DNA of 64,000 nt, taken from Puccinia triticina (lineage: Eukaryota; Basidiomycota; Pucciniomycetes; Pucciniales; Pucciniaceae). The notes beneath the pieces are model-generated. The model was given only the letters and a program-made list of their open reading frames with translations, did not search any database and was not told the origin of the DNA. Positions 32,190 through 42,530 of this stretch are shown here, piece by piece (position 1 is the stretch's first letter; each line of letters opens with the position of its first letter). The stretch lies in contig NC_070558.1 in the NCBI RefSeq assembly GCF_026914185.1, positions 2,232,001 through 2,296,000 of the forward strand, given 5' to 3'. The position numbers and the translations under genes are program-made.

Positions 32190-32330
32190 TCAAGAGGAAT
32201 TTTTAGATCTCTTGGAAGCTCTGAATTGCCTAAGCAAGACTTGGCTGTTGCTGATATTCTCAGGTTCTAGCCATAGATCTTCATCTGGTTGGCTATTCTT
32301 GAACCTAACTAAAAACAACTTGCAATCTTT
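32190..32330 (-). pseudogene. Detached C-terminal tail of Gyp-3 pol (chromodomain-like end)
   Basis: In a different frame from pol, the minus strand codes [18 protein letters not shown], then LLRQFRASKRSKNSS and TGA (32190-32192). The pattern VRFKN..PDEDLW....N...LLRQFR is that of the end of a chromodomain at the C-terminus of gypsy integrases. The integrase C-terminal region that should precede it is missing. Confidence 0.68.
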
Positions 32331-35300
32331 TCCCTGCTTCCTTACAGTGAAACATCATTTTTTGGAAACATTCAGAGCTAGGGTGTAAAGCAATGGTTTT
32401 AGAGAGCAAGAAATCCTTAGGCATATTTGGGATCCAACCTCTTTCGAGTTCAAAAGGAGTGATTCCTGTTGTGGAATGTTTGCTTGAATTATAAGCAAAT
32501 TCTAGAGCAGGCAAGAGAGATACCCAGTCATGTGTATATCCATCACTGGTCTTGAAGTCTACTCCATAGGCACAATATCTCCTGATCATATCCTCTAAAG
32601 TTTGGATCATCCTTTCAGCCAAACCATCTGTTTGAGGGTGGTAAGCAGTTGAAAATGCCAATTTGGTTCCAAGGATTTCAAATAAATTTTGCCAGAAGTC
32701 TGACGTAAATTTCGGATCTCTGTCACTAATAATTACTCTAGGACAACCAACATCACTAACAATGTTGTTCCAGAAAATCAAAGCTATGTCCATAGCACTG
32801 CTATCCTTATAACATGGTAAGAATCTGGCTCTTTTGGAGAATCTGTCACAAACTACTAGGACAGCATTATAGCTTTCTGACCCTGCAGGGGGGAGTGCTG
32901 TAACAAAGTCCATGTTAATGACTTCCCATCTTCCTTTAGGTTCTTCAATAGTTTGTAAAAGACCAAGTTTCTTACCTGTAGACCTATTTTCTTTCTGGCA
33001 TCTGTCACAGGAGTCACAGTACTTAGATACTTGGTTTCGCCATTCAGGCCACCAGGCTAAACCTTGTACTCTGTTGATGGTTCTTTCCTTGGAAAAGTGT
33101 CCAGCAGTAATGCTGTCATGACATTCATTCAAAATAATATTCTTATGATCATCTGATATGAGTACTACTGAAGAATTATGTTCTCTTCTGTGGTACAATA
33201 ACCCATCTAAGAGTACAAATCTTTCTTCTAAAAAATGCTTTTTCCAAACTCCTTCAAGTTTCTCTACAAGACCTTGATCTGAATGTTTAGATTTAAGCAG
33301 CTGGAGAAGAATAACTGTGTTTTTGTTGGACTCATAGCTCTTCTCAATTAAATTCCAAAATGAACTGGCCAAACCTGAGACAGAGACTGCCATTATTGGT
33401 TGAGTGTCATCAATAATCTCTTCTTCAAAAGCAGGATTATTTTTGTCATTAGGTAGAGCCCAATTAGCAAGACACTCAGACATCCTCATGGGAAAAGGCA
33501 GGATAGATGTAACTGGAACAGCTGTTTCTTCATCTTCTGCGTCATAAGCTGGATTATCTGAATTGTTTGGAAGAGCCCATCTAGAAAGTCCATCAGCATT
33601 TTTATGGATAATACCATCTCTGTGAATTATAGTCATAGACCCACGCCATTCTTGGATGGAAATTTGCCATCTTAGCATGTGTCTATTTGGTGTTTTCATA
33701 TTGACTAAAGATCTTAGTGCAATACAATCTGTGATAACATCAAATTCACAACCATCTAAATAATAATAAAGCTTATCAAGGGCCCAGACTAAACAAAGAC
33801 ACTCTAGTTGAGAAGCTCCATACTTTTTCTCTGAGTCTTTGAGTTGTCTGAAAATAAAGCAAATGGCCCCTTCAATAGGTTTATCATCAATTATTTGGAT
33901 TTGGTGCAATGCTGCTCCTATTCCTTCCATGCACGCGTCGACGTACAATATGAAGCGTAACTTAGGATCTGGATGGAAGAGCAAAGGAGCATTTGTTAAA
34001 GCAAATTTAATTGCTTCATAAGCGGCTACGCGTTCTGCAGTCATTTCAAAAACTACACTAGGGCTACACAGTTTATACAGGCTGGAAGCCATAGCTCCAA
34101 AATTTTTAATGTGTAACCTGTAATATCCTGCAAAACCTAAAAACATTTGCATTTCTTTTAAGTTTTGTGGTATAGGTTTCAAAAGAACTGCAGCTACTCT
34201 GTGCTTGTCAATTCCTAGAGAAAGTCCACTAACAATGTGTCCCAAGGCTTTTAACTCAGAAAAACCAAATTGACACTTGGAAAGTGAAATTTTCATATTC
34301 ATTTTGGTGACTTTGTTTAGGACTATTTTTAATCTGCACAAATGCTCATCCCAATTATCAGAGAAGACAATAATATCATCTATGTAGATAATGAGCCAAA
34401 GCTGATTCAATTCATTGGCAAATTCACTATCCATCATTCTCTGAAAATGTGATGGTGCATTTTTAATACCAAAAGGCATGCACAAATATTCAAATACACC
34501 TAGATGGCAGACTATTCTCAAAAATTGTCTGCTGTCTGGGTGAATAACATTTTGGTGAAATCCTTTAAGTACATCCATGCAAGTGATGTATTTAGAATTA
34601 TGCAGTTTACTTAAGGATTCCATAATTTTAGGCATAGGGTACCTGTCAGGATTAGTATAGGTGTTAAGTGCTCTGAAGTCTCCTACTAGTCTTGACTTGT
34701 TGTTATGCCAGGCAATAATAACTGGTGTAGTTATATCAACTAATTCATTTGCTCCCACTTTTCTAATTACTTTGAGCTTAAGTAGAGCCTGTATATGTTC
34801 TTCTAAAGCTTCTCTGCTTCTAGGACTAGCAGGATATGGTGCTTTACGAAGTACTGGGGGATAAGGTCTATCAATACTTAAAGTAATCTTAACCTCATGG
34901 TCTTTAATTGCGCCAAATGGTTCTTCTATATTCGTGGCAAAAGCTGATTTATTGTCAAAAAGTAATTGAAATAATTGTTTTCTCTGAATTTCAGAGAGAT
35001 TTACATTTATTTTAGAACTCTCAATTACTTCTTGAGTGAAAGCTTCTTGTGATGATTGAGTCATAGCTACTACATTGTTTTTATCTTTCACAAATTGATG
35101 TTTAAAGTTATCTGTACCAATTTTGAAATAGCTGCCTGAGTCATTCATAATAGAAATTTTAAAGTGACTTAAGTAGTCATTTCCTATTATGAAGTAATTG
35201 ACAACTGCATTTTCAATAACAATAAAATCAGTAGGGAAAACATAGTTGCCAAACTTAAGATGCACTTTAACTATTCCCAATGTGTTAAGCTTGTCTGAGC

Positions 35301-37098
35301 AACTGTGGAATTTGTCATAAGATTTTGATATGACAAATTTTTCCCAATCAGGGCAGAATTTAGATAAATAATTCTGTCCTACAACTGACTTGAAAGCTCC
35401 AGAGTCTAACAGGACTTTACATGTTTTTCCACGACGTGTCATGGAAACAATCTTATTGCTACCACTGATAGGTGTGATGAAATAATCCAAAGTGTTAGGA
35501 ATTACACAGAGGACATTTGGATCAGCCTTCTGGTTTCCAGAATCACTTTCTGAATCTGCTTCAGGTTTTTCTGTGTCATCCTCATCACCTATAGCAGCTA
35601 CTTTCTTGGAATTTTTAGGGCAATTCCTTGAAGTATGCCCTGTCTTATCACAAGAATAACATTTGACTTCAGTATTGGACTTAGTTGAATTATCCTTATT
35701 TTTGTCTGATCCATTAGGATTAGAGTAAGTTTTGCCATTCTGCATATAGCCAGGTTTTCTCTTGCCTATGTTAGTATATTCTGCAATATCTTCTAAAGCA
35801 TTAATAAGAGAAGTTAAAGTCTGATTGTCTTTCATTGCATTTTGAGCAGCAAAACTAACATCTCCTTCCATCTGGGTCAAAAGCTTAAACATAAGACTTT
35901 CATGATTTGTTTGAGGTTCACAAGCCATGATCCTTTTATACTGTCTTGTGACCCAAGTTGCTGCTGGTGTAGTACCAGGAACAAATTTGTCTTTCTGGTA
36001 AATAATAAGAAGTCTGTGTCTCCATGCTGGAGTCCCATACTTCTGATTTATGGCATCTTTCCAGAAGGACCAAGGTTTATCTCCCACCATAGATCTAACA
36101 CTGGAAAACCATGCATGGGCTACACCAGTGAACATGTTTTTCAATTTAGAAGTAATAACAATGTCCTCAATTCTAGAGTCTTGTTGAATTGTATCAATCC
36201 ATTCAATAAAGTCTACGTGATTATATTCTCCTTCTCCAGAGAAGGTAGGCCAGGCTTCGATTTTAGACAAGCCTTGTAGTATAAATTTACTGGACTCTTG
36301 AGAAATATCTTGTCTAGTTGTTATTTGGGGCTGGTGAGGAGTAGTCATAGGAATTTCAAACAATTCATTTAGTCTACCAGGGTCCATTTCTGTTTTGGTC
36401 TGGTTAACATTGAAAAAATTCTCCTTTCCTTGTTGTTTGGGTACTACTTGTGGAATTTGGCCAGGAGAAAAGGTGCTTGTGTTATTTGGATTAACATTTA
36501 CATTACTTGATGGAGCACTGGACTTAGTAACCAAAGTAGTGCTCAGAGTTTTCAACTCTTCCAATTTATCAAGTAAAGTAGAAAAGCGCTCCTCATTCTT
36601 CTTCTCCATTGAAAAAATTCTCTCATTAATGTCTTTAATAGGTTGTTCTCCTATTTCTACAAGGAAATCAAGTTTGTCATTGACTTCTTTAAGGAGCTCA
36701 TGCTCAAACTTAAGTTCAGAGATTTTTTCATGGCAAGAACAAATTTGCTCTGGATTTTTATGACTGTTGGAAGTTCCTACAGCAGGTGGCAATTCAACAG
36801 AATGACATTTCTCAACATTTTTCCCTTTATCCCTGCTGGATTGAGCAGTCAGGTTTGAAGGAGGAAAAAAGTCAAGAGAATTATTGTGAGAATTTTTTAA
36901 AAGAGTTTGTTCACTCAAGGGTTTCAACTTATTGACAAACTCATTCAAATGTTTTTTATTGTCTTCCAACTTATCATAGACAAGTGCAAAGAGATTATCA
37001 AACGCTTTTTTAGAGAGGTCTTCTCTCTTATTAAGTTTGACCAAAGTATCTCGAATGTTTTTGATATCAGTAATAGAGACAGTTTGTTTGATTACCAT
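32305..37098 (-). CDS. Gyp-3 gag-pol polyprotein, 1597 residues, C-terminally truncated
   Basis: Single open frame. N-terminal coiled-coil-like part (1-230); capsid region about 270-430 ([32 protein letters not shown]); zinc knuckle [14 protein letters not shown] near 477-490; protease [16 protein letters not shown] near 564; RT with [10 protein letters not shown] and the intact catalytic [12 protein letters not shown] near 900; RNase H with [12 protein letters not shown] near 1050; integrase finger H...H...CDSCDRCQ near 1326-1365 and catalytic D,D,E in [19 protein letters not shown] and GLAERMIQ near 1393, 1458 and 1495. All catalytic residues are kept. It ends early at TAG-adjacent codons (VVFS), after which the chromodomain tail appears out of frame, so an internal deletion removed the integrase C-terminus. 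Confidence 0.95.
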   Translation of the reverse strand: MVIKQTVSITDIKNIRDTLVKLNKREDLSKKAFDNLFALVYDKLEDNKKHLNEFVNKLKPLSEQTLLKNSHNNSLDFFPPSNLTAQSSRDKGKNVEKCHSVELPPAVGTSNSHKNPEQICSCHEKISELKFEHELLKEVNDKLDFLVEIGEQPIKDINERIFSMEKKNEERFSTLLDKLEELKTLSTTLVTKSSAPSSNVNVNPNNTSTFSPGQIPQVVPKQQGKENFFNVNQTKTEMDPGRLNELFEIPMTTPHQPQITTRQDISQESSKFILQGLSKIEAWPTFSGEGEYNHVDFIEWIDTIQQDSRIEDIVITSKLKNMFTGVAHAWFSSVRSMVGDKPWSFWKDAINQKYGTPAWRHRLLIIYQKDKFVPGTTPAATWVTRQYKRIMACEPQTNHESLMFKLLTQMEGDVSFAAQNAMKDNQTLTSLINALEDIAEYTNIGKRKPGYMQNGKTYSNPNGSDKNKDNSTKSNTEVKCYSCDKTGHTSRNCPKNSKKVAAIGDEDDTEKPEADSESDSGNQKADPNVLCVIPNTLDYFITPISGSNKIVSMTRRGKTCKVLLDSGAFKSVVGQNYLSKFCPDWEKFVISKSYDKFHSCSDKLNTLGIVKVHLKFGNYVFPTDFIVIENAVVNYFIIGNDYLSHFKISIMNDSGSYFKIGTDNFKHQFVKDKNNVVAMTQSSQEAFTQEVIESSKINVNLSEIQRKQLFQLLFDNKSAFATNIEEPFGAIKDHEVKITLSIDRPYPPVLRKAPYPASPRSREALEEHIQALLKLKVIRKVGANELVDITTPVIIAWHNNKSRLVGDFRALNTYTNPDRYPMPKIMESLSKLHNSKYITCMDVLKGFHQNVIHPDSRQFLRIVCHLGVFEYLCMPFGIKNAPSHFQRMMDSEFANELNQLWLIIYIDDIIVFSDNWDEHLCRLKIVLNKVTKMNMKISLSKCQFGFSELKALGHIVSGLSLGIDKHRVAAVLLKPIPQNLKEMQMFLGFAGYYRLHIKNFGAMASSLYKLCSPSVVFEMTAERVAAYEAIKFALTNAPLLFHPDPKLRFILYVDACMEGIGAALHQIQIIDDKPIEGAICFIFRQLKDSEKKYGASQLECLCLVWALDKLYYYLDGCEFDVITDCIALRSLVNMKTPNRHMLRWQISIQEWRGSMTIIHRDGIIHKNADGLSRWALPNNSDNPAYDAEDEETAVPVTSILPFPMRMSECLANWALPNDKNNPAFEEEIIDDTQPIMAVSVSGLASSFWNLIEKSYESNKNTVILLQLLKSKHSDQGLVEKLEGVWKKHFLEERFVLLDGLLYHRREHNSSVVLISDDHKNIILNECHDSITAGHFSKERTINRVQGLAWWPEWRNQVSKYCDSCDRCQKENRSTGKKLGLLQTIEEPKGRWEVINMDFVTALPPAGSESYNAVLVVCDRFSKRARFLPCYKDSSAMDIALIFWNNIVSDVGCPRVIISDRDPKFTSDFWQNLFEILGTKLAFSTAYHPQTDGLAERMIQTLEDMIRRYCAYGVDFKTSDGYTHDWVSLLPALEFAYNSSKHSTTGITPFELERGWIPNMPKDFLLSKTIALHPSSECFQKMMFHCKEAGKRLQVVFS

Positions 37099-37161
37099 GT
37101 CAAGCTTAGAAGAGAGATCTTTACAAGTTTTATTTGTATCTACAACAAGCGGGGATTGTTT

Positions 37162-38364
37162 CTACAAATATTCTACTTGAGGTACCGCTCTAACAATTTG
37201 TTGCAAAGTAGCGATAGAGTTATCGGAAGAAAAAATGAGAGAGCAAAACTTCTGCTCATACAAGTCGGATTGTCTATTCAATAAGTTACCCAAGCTAATA
37301 GTTACATCGCTGTTAACCTGTTTTGATAACAAAGAGCAGTTAGAATCAACTACCTTTTCGATACTTGTAAACAAGTTCTTAAGGATTGGGATGAGCTCAC
37401 CTGAGGTTAATCCTCGAGCATCTGCTTGTCCTCGGGGTGTTGATGATGATTGTCGTATCCGGCGTTCTGATTGCGCAGAGATTCCAGCGCTTGATATTGC
37501 GCTTGGGTCGTACGGTTGAGGCGGATCATCTCGTAATGTATGGACATTTGATGAGAGATCCGCCGGCGCTCTCTGGCGTTGGTCGAGTTGTAAGGTTGAT
37601 GATTCCTCGATTGCGCTGGAGGAGGGATCCAGGGGTCGGATCGGCTCTGTCTGGAGTTTCTCCGGCCTCTCCCCCTGCGATTTCCTCCCGACGGAGGGTT
37701 GCGGCGGTTCTGATCTGAACTCTCGGCAGCTCTTGGGGGAGGAGGTTGAGGAACCGTCGCCTGTGGATACTGGGGCGGAGGCGGGAGGGAATTTATGTTC
37801 TGAGTCAAGTTGGCCGTATGCTGAGGAAGCGGCCAAGCTGTCGACGGAGGAGTGTCCGTTACCATCGGTTGGTGGCTGGACAGCGGAGGGAAATGGAGCA
37901 AGGACTTCTCTTGCATCTGAGGGGTCATCGGCTCTAACGACGGTGCTAGAGGAGTCGGGCTCAACTCTTCCATAGGTTGGGGACCTGGGGTCGGAGTCGG
38001 TTCTTCGCCCCTCTTCCTCATATACATCCGGTGCTTCGGGCCGGATTGGTAATCCTCCCACTCCGCTTCGATGTCCCAATTCCCGTACAGTATTCGGAAT
38101 TGTTCCGGACTGATGATATGAACGATCGTCGAGTTGAGACTCTTCGCTGCCTCGAGGCACAGGATCATCATGTCGTCGTCCTTCGTCTCCTCTGCTAGAT
38201 TCCGGCCGTCCAGTTGACTTTTCAGTCCCTGGAGCATCGGGTGGATTCTGGGGTTGAGATTTTTTAGCATGTCGGCCCCTAGGGGCCCTGGTAAGATCTT
38301 GGGCCTCGAGAAGAGCTGGGCGGTTGCTCCTAGTACGCGAGCGAGACGAGTTGTTAGAACTCAT
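37162..38364 (-). CDS. Gyp-3 leader ORF-B, 400-codon frame in phase with gag-pol
   Basis: Starts MSSNNSSRSRTRSN and ends VPQVEYL-TAG (37162-37164). It is in the same frame as the downstream gag-pol, and the codons between the TAG and the gag-pol ATG are open ([12 protein letters not shown]), so the two are separated by one amber codon only. The first 320 residues are low-complexity (S, P, R, D, G); the last 80 (ILKNLFTSIEKVVDSN...) look helical like the start of gag. I recognise no family. A second frame covers the same DNA and looks more protein-like there, so only the C-terminal part of this frame may be real. Confidence 0.5.
   Translation of the reverse strand: MSSNNSSRSRTRSNRPALLEAQDLTRAPRGRHAKKSQPQNPPDAPGTEKSTGRPESSRGDEGRRHDDPVPRGSEESQLDDRSYHQSGTIPNTVRELGHRSGVGGLPIRPEAPDVYEEEGRRTDSDPRSPTYGRVEPDSSSTVVRADDPSDAREVLAPFPSAVQPPTDGNGHSSVDSLAASSAYGQLDSEHKFPPASAPVSTGDGSSTSSPKSCREFRSEPPQPSVGRKSQGERPEKLQTEPIRPLDPSSSAIEESSTLQLDQRQRAPADLSSNVHTLRDDPPQPYDPSAISSAGISAQSERRIRQSSSTPRGQADARGLTSGELIPILKNLFTSIEKVVDSNCSLLSKQVNSDVTISLGNLLNRQSDLYEQKFCSLIFSSDNSIATLQQIVRAVPQVEYL
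37407..38361 (-). CDS. Gyp-3 leader ORF-B', overlapping alternative frame
   Basis: This frame is open from just after a TGA overlapping the ORF-B start (ATGA) down to TAA at 37407; the first ATG is at 38270 (287 residues). It reads like a folded protein at its start (PEQFRILYGNWDIEAEWED) then becomes proline-rich, has a basic GGNRRGRGRRNSRQ patch suited to nucleic-acid binding, and a helical end (EMIRLNRTTQAQYQALESL). No family recognised. I think it more likely to be the coding frame than ORF-B over this interval. Confidence 0.55.
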
Positions 38365-38373
38365 CTTCGGTAG

Positions 38374-39093
38374 TTAGGATAAAAATGAAAGAAAATGCTG
38401 ACCAGTGATGATATCTAAATCACTACTGTCAGCAAGTTGATGAGATTCACGAGTATCTTCGGAGCTCGGGATGATTGACGAAGTCGTAGAGTAGTTCGAT
38501 ACAACAGTTCTTCCCCGAGGGACGAAGTAATTCTCGAGCTTCTCTTTCGTCTTCGGATCGAAGGTACCGTCGTCAAATACGGATTTTTTACTCGAAGATT
38601 CACTTAGAGCGGGTTGAGAGGGGTTAGATTTCGTCTTTGACTCTACAGTCGTGGAACCTTGAGCAGGTTTGTAAACCTTTTTTATTTTAATCTGAGTGAG
38701 AGAGCCAGGAGTGTCTCGATCAATAAGCTTAGAGACTGGTTCGTTGCTTTTGAAGGGATCAGCCGATGGGGCGGCCTTCTTCGCTTTTGGTTTCGTCACC
38801 GTAGGACCGGCGGGGTTAGCCGAACCGCTGGGAAGATTGGGAGTTTTAAGGAAGGGAGAAGGAGGACGAGCGTTGTTATCGACAGGCTCCAAGTCCCACT
38901 CAGAAGGGACGACAGCTGGGCTCTTTGGTTTGCGAACTATTTTTGGTTTCTTGGGGGCCGCTACCGTTCGAGAGCTCTCTGACGCTGCGGTTGGGATCTT
39001 CTTGACAGGTTGTCTAGTGATCGCAGGGACCGGATCGGAGGTAGGAGTGGTTGAACGGACGGCTCCAGCGTACGTAAGCTTAGAAGTAGACAC
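38374..39093 (-). CDS. Gyp-3 leader ORF-A, 239 residues, unknown
   Basis: First ORF after the primer site, MSTSKLTYAGAVRS, rich in Ser, Pro, Lys and Thr and probably disordered, with KEKLENYFVPRGRTVV toward the end. It ends at TAA (38374-38376), ten bases before the ORF-B start and in the same frame. The TATCCTAAC...GAAG sequence at its end resembles a branch point and splice acceptor, but any donor I see would leave an intron of only 38 nt. Not recognised as a known family. Confidence 0.55.
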   Translation of the reverse strand: MSTSKLTYAGAVRSTTPTSDPVPAITRQPVKKIPTAASESSRTVAAPKKPKIVRKPKSPAVVPSEWDLEPVDNNARPPSPFLKTPNLPSGSANPAGPTVTKPKAKKAAPSADPFKSNEPVSKLIDRDTPGSLTQIKIKKVYKPAQGSTTVESKTKSNPSQPALSESSSKKSVFDDGTFDPKTKEKLENYFVPRGRTVVSNYSTTSSIIPSSEDTRESHQLADSSDLDIITGQHFLSFLS

Positions 39094-39464
39094 TATTGAA
39101 ACGCAATAGAAAGATTATTGTTAGATGGTACCGAAGAAAAAAAAACACTAAAATGTTAGATGATCTCTTACTGTTTATGATGCAGGATCAGGTGAAGAGT
39201 TCGGAGAGCTCAGTCGTTTCAGTCAAGAGTACTGGTTATCGTGCGATGACCGGAAGCGAGGCTCAAGTCTGTGAGGATAGCGAGAAGAACTCTTCATCAG
39301 CCAAGGTGTTAAGTATGAGCCGACCGTGATCGGGGAAAGAGCTATAAAAGTTTCTAAGAGAGGAGGGTTGTCTTAGAAACGGCGACCGGAGTCGGAGCGG
39401 ACTTTTAATGTAAAGAGATTCTTTATATGTAAGAATTATATGGTTTGCTGGGTACACAGGAAAA

Positions 39465-39484
39465 GATTCCCGGCCAGACCCCCA
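39465..39484 (-). promoter_or_regulatory. Gyp-3 primer-binding site (tRNA 3' end)
   Basis: Two bases after the 5' LTR the minus strand reads TGGGGGTCTGGCCGGGAATC. Its complement is a perfect tRNA 3' end: part of the T loop (GATT), five T-stem bases (CCCGG), seven acceptor bases (CCAGACC), discriminator C and CCA. The tRNA identity cannot be fixed by eye. Confidence 0.82.
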
Positions 39485-39486
39485 AT

Positions 39487-40331
39487 TGTCAGCGCCGGTC
39501 TCTTATGTGACTCGGTGCTGATGGGATTTTTGGTTGCGGTCCGCGGCGGTAAAGTAGCGGAAGCAAGTTTAGGGTCACACTATAGCTAAAAGCCAGTGGA
39601 AGAAAGTCCAACTCGACGCCGAGAGGCGGAGGGACTGGCACCCTTTACGTAAGTAAGGGGACGCGGCGAAAATCAGCCAAGCGCCGTTGCGGTATAAGGA
39701 GTAATCTCACTTATCTTCTAGGTTACAGGTGTGATAATAACACCTGTACCTAGGGGAAGGATACACGAAGAGAAGATAAGGCTGTAAGGGAAGAAAAGGT
39801 TAGTAGATTATGTATAAACCCCACTCACTGTATTTTCAGTAAGGTACACGAGTTTGTATGGCAATAATCTTGGTGGGAGAATCTCTACAGGGGAGAGACC
39901 TCCCTTTTTATATTGCAGGGATCAGCTCCCTCCTTTGAGTCAAGGTCCTGAAGGATCCTTAACTCCAAGGAGGAGTGATCACGGAATTCAGAAGGGGATT
40001 TACACAAATGGGTATGTAATCTCCCCATTTGTACATAAATTGAGCTTAATCAGGATAAATACAGAGAGATAAGATTATCTCTCTCTGTATGTACAACTAT
40101 GTAATCAGTGTGAAATAAGGTTAATTACATATTCAAAAGAATGTGAAATATCTAATAAGTACATAATAATAGTACATATGAATAAAAGGTACATAGTTAA
40201 TGTAATGACAGGGAATTGAACTCTTGACTTCATGTACATGAGTCAATTATTAAAGCAGTCTTTAACCATTAGGTTATAAGACATGTACTATACATTGTAG
40301 ACACATGGACTTAGTGTCTCAGTGTCTGACA
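39487..40331 (-). repeat. Gyp-3 5' LTR
   Basis: Identical to the 3' LTR except for G/A near 39,850 and A/G near 40,197. The minus-strand TATAAAA at 39906-39912 should drive the element. Confidence 0.95.
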
Positions 40332-40379
40332 GTACCAGCCATTGAGGAAGATGTGTACTCGCCTCAATGACCGGTATAA
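40332..40379. repeat. Family B array remnant between two LTR elements
   Basis: GTACCAGCCATTGAGGAAG ... CCTCAATGACCGG, ending TATAA. It links the arrays at 31,319 and 42,079 into one former block. Confidence 0.85.
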
Positions 40380-42078
40380 TGTTGAGAGTAACTGGGTGAC
40401 ACGAGACTAAGAGAGGTTGACAAGGTGTCAAGGACATGGTCCAAGCACAGTGATCAGTCAACTTGTAATAATCATTCAGTGAGGAAGGATAACAGTAAGA
40501 AGAACAACTAGACTATATACATGTATAATATAGGCTAAGTTGTGGGTGTATAGGTTAAAAGCATACTACATAGGGAAATGCTAATACACTATCTCAACAC
40601 ACCCCCTTGCTGATAACTCTATACAGAACAAGTTCTACTTGTCCAACCTTCACATACCCAGATCTTAAATGGCTTGGTTAGGCCAAAGGGGTTAGTCAGG
40701 ACAAGCAGCTGTCAGTACATTCAACCACACTGAGAAAGGCAACAATTTTTATGAACCAAGGTAGAGATCCATCCTACACAAGCAGCAGGGAAAAGCATTT
40801 TTCATCTAATATATCCAACATGTGGAGGGTAGGAATTACCTATAAGGCTAGACCGGAGTTGCCATTGCCAGAACGGTATTGCTGTGTATTGATGGTGTGG
40901 GGTTTGATCATCAAGAAACAGCCAAAAAAAATTAATCTGGTCACCTTGGGAAAGAAATGTTAAAAAAAATCACTTTAGCAGTAAACCAGAGTCACATGAG
41001 GCGGTTACACAGGCTAAGGAAGGGAAATAGTAAAAGAAATGAGTTGCTAGGGGCTACCAATGATCACTTGAAGCCACTGAGGATTGCTGGAGACCATCAA
41101 AAGTTGCTGGAGGCCGCCGAGGGTTGCTGAAGGCTATCGGAGGTTGCTGGAGGCCGCCGATAGTCGCTGCAGGCCGCAGAGGGTCGTTAGAGGCCACCGA
41201 TGCTCTGGAAGCTTGAACAAGTCTGCAGACAGTTGATCGGGGTCGGAGAGAGGCAATCGAGGCTAGAGAGAGTCAATCAAGGCCAGAGGGAGTTAATCGA
41301 GGCGAGAGGGAGTTCCTGGCCGGCGTAGATGGCTCCTGGCAATCATGGACGGTCCGGGCGAGCTACGAGAATTCCTGATGATTTGGACGAGCTCCGAAGG
41401 GCCCTGGCGAGTTCGAGCGCACTCAGGTGAGTACCGATGAATCCTGAAAGGTTTTGAAGGGTTCCAACGGGTTCCAAAAGGTCTTGACGAGTTCAAACAA
41501 GTCCTGAGATGGACCAGACAAGATCCAATGAGCCCCGATGAGTACCAACAAATCCTGAAGGACCTTGACGAGTTTGAATGAACGGAAATGTTGCTCGAAC
41601 AACTCCTGATGATCTCCAAAGACTTCAGACGGCAATTACGAGTTCCAAGAGCAACCACGAGTCCGCGAGCGACAACAAGTCCCAACAAGTCCATGAGCAA
41701 CAACGAGTCGGAAGCCGAGTAGTGCCGCAAACGGGGGGGAGGACGGGGGTTGAGTTTGAAAGAAAAAAAAAAGTCCGGAAGAACGAGTTATACCGGTGGA
41801 AGTGAGTGTGTAAAAAAATATAAAGGTGCAACAGGCGGAGCACATGGGTCTCATAACCTGTTGAGAGTAACTGGGTGACACGAGACTAAGAGAGGTTGAC
41901 AAGGTGTCAAGGACATGGTCCGAGCACAGTGATCAGTCAACTTGTAATAATCATTCAGTGAGGAAGGATAACAGTAAGAAGAACAACTAGACTATATACA
42001 TGTATAATATAGGCTAAGTTGTGGGTGTATAGGTTCAAAGCATACTACATAGGGAAATGCTAATACACTATCTCAACA
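40380..42078 (-). mobile_element. Short non-autonomous LTR retrotransposon, probably copia-derived
   Basis: Two 220-bp LTRs (40380-40599 and 41859-42078), TGTTGAG...CTCAACA, differing at two positions, flanked by TATAA (40375-40379, 42079-42083). Next to the LTR at 41859 the minus strand reads GGTTATGAGACCC, the complement of a methionine-tRNA anticodon loop, the half-tRNA primer used by copia. So it probably runs on the minus strand. The 1.26-kb interior has no coding frame, only degenerate short repeats. Confidence 0.88.
41080..41740. repeat. Degenerate tandem repeats inside the short LTR element
   Basis: First GTTGCTGGAGGCCGCCGAGG-like units (41,080-41,210), then GAGTTC-AACGAGTCCTGA-like units (41,400-41,720). 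Poorly conserved. Confidence 0.65.
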
Positions 42079-42530
42079 TATAACTCGCTTATCAAAGCAA
42101 GTGCGTACCCCCTTTGATGGTTGGTCTAACCCGGCCATCAAAGGGAGCACACAGTCCCTTCAATGGCCAAGTTGTACCGGCAATTGAAGGGGACGTGTAC
42201 TCCCTCTGATGGCAGGGTTAGACCAACCGTCTAAGGGGGTACACACCCCCTTGGATGATTGGCACAACTCGGCCATTGAAGGGTGATCCCCTTTGACAGC
42301 TGAGTTGTACCAGCCATCAAGAGGAGTCCACACTCCCATTGATGGCTGTCTTGTACCAGCCATCAAAGGGAGTACACACCCACTTCAGTGGCTGGTACGA
42401 CTCAACTACCAAAGGGAGTGTGTACTCCTCTTTATGGCAGGATTGTACCAGCCATTGGGGGGACACACTCCCTTCAATGGCCGGTGCAACCCGGCCATTG
42501 AAGGAGTTTTCCTGTGATAGCCGAGTTGGG
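42079..42530. repeat. Palindromic array, family B, right-hand continuation
   Basis: Same CCATCAAAGGGAGT...ACTCCCTTTGATGG words as at 30,770-31,319, here with GGCCGGTGCAACCCGGCC and TTGTACCAGCCATC linkers. Confidence 0.85.

Larger units (their letters stand above)
31320..40331 (-). mobile_element. Gyp-3: complete, very young Ty3/gypsy retrotransposon
   Basis: LTRs of 845 bp (31320-32164 and 39487-40331), each TGTCAG...CTGACA, differ at only two positions I can see. GTACC flanks both ends (31315-31319, 40332-40336), a 5-bp target duplication. On the minus strand: 5' LTR, primer site, two or three leader ORFs, gag-pol, purine tract (GGTGGGGGCGAA) and 3' LTR. Enzyme domains are in gypsy order. 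Despite its youth, the pol C-terminus carries a deletion. Confidence 0.96.

Noticed and set aside
38365..38402. Intron joining ORF-A to ORF-B in Gyp-3
   Set aside because: The acceptor and branch point look plausible, but the intron would be only 38 nt and the joined frame meets a stop within three codons.
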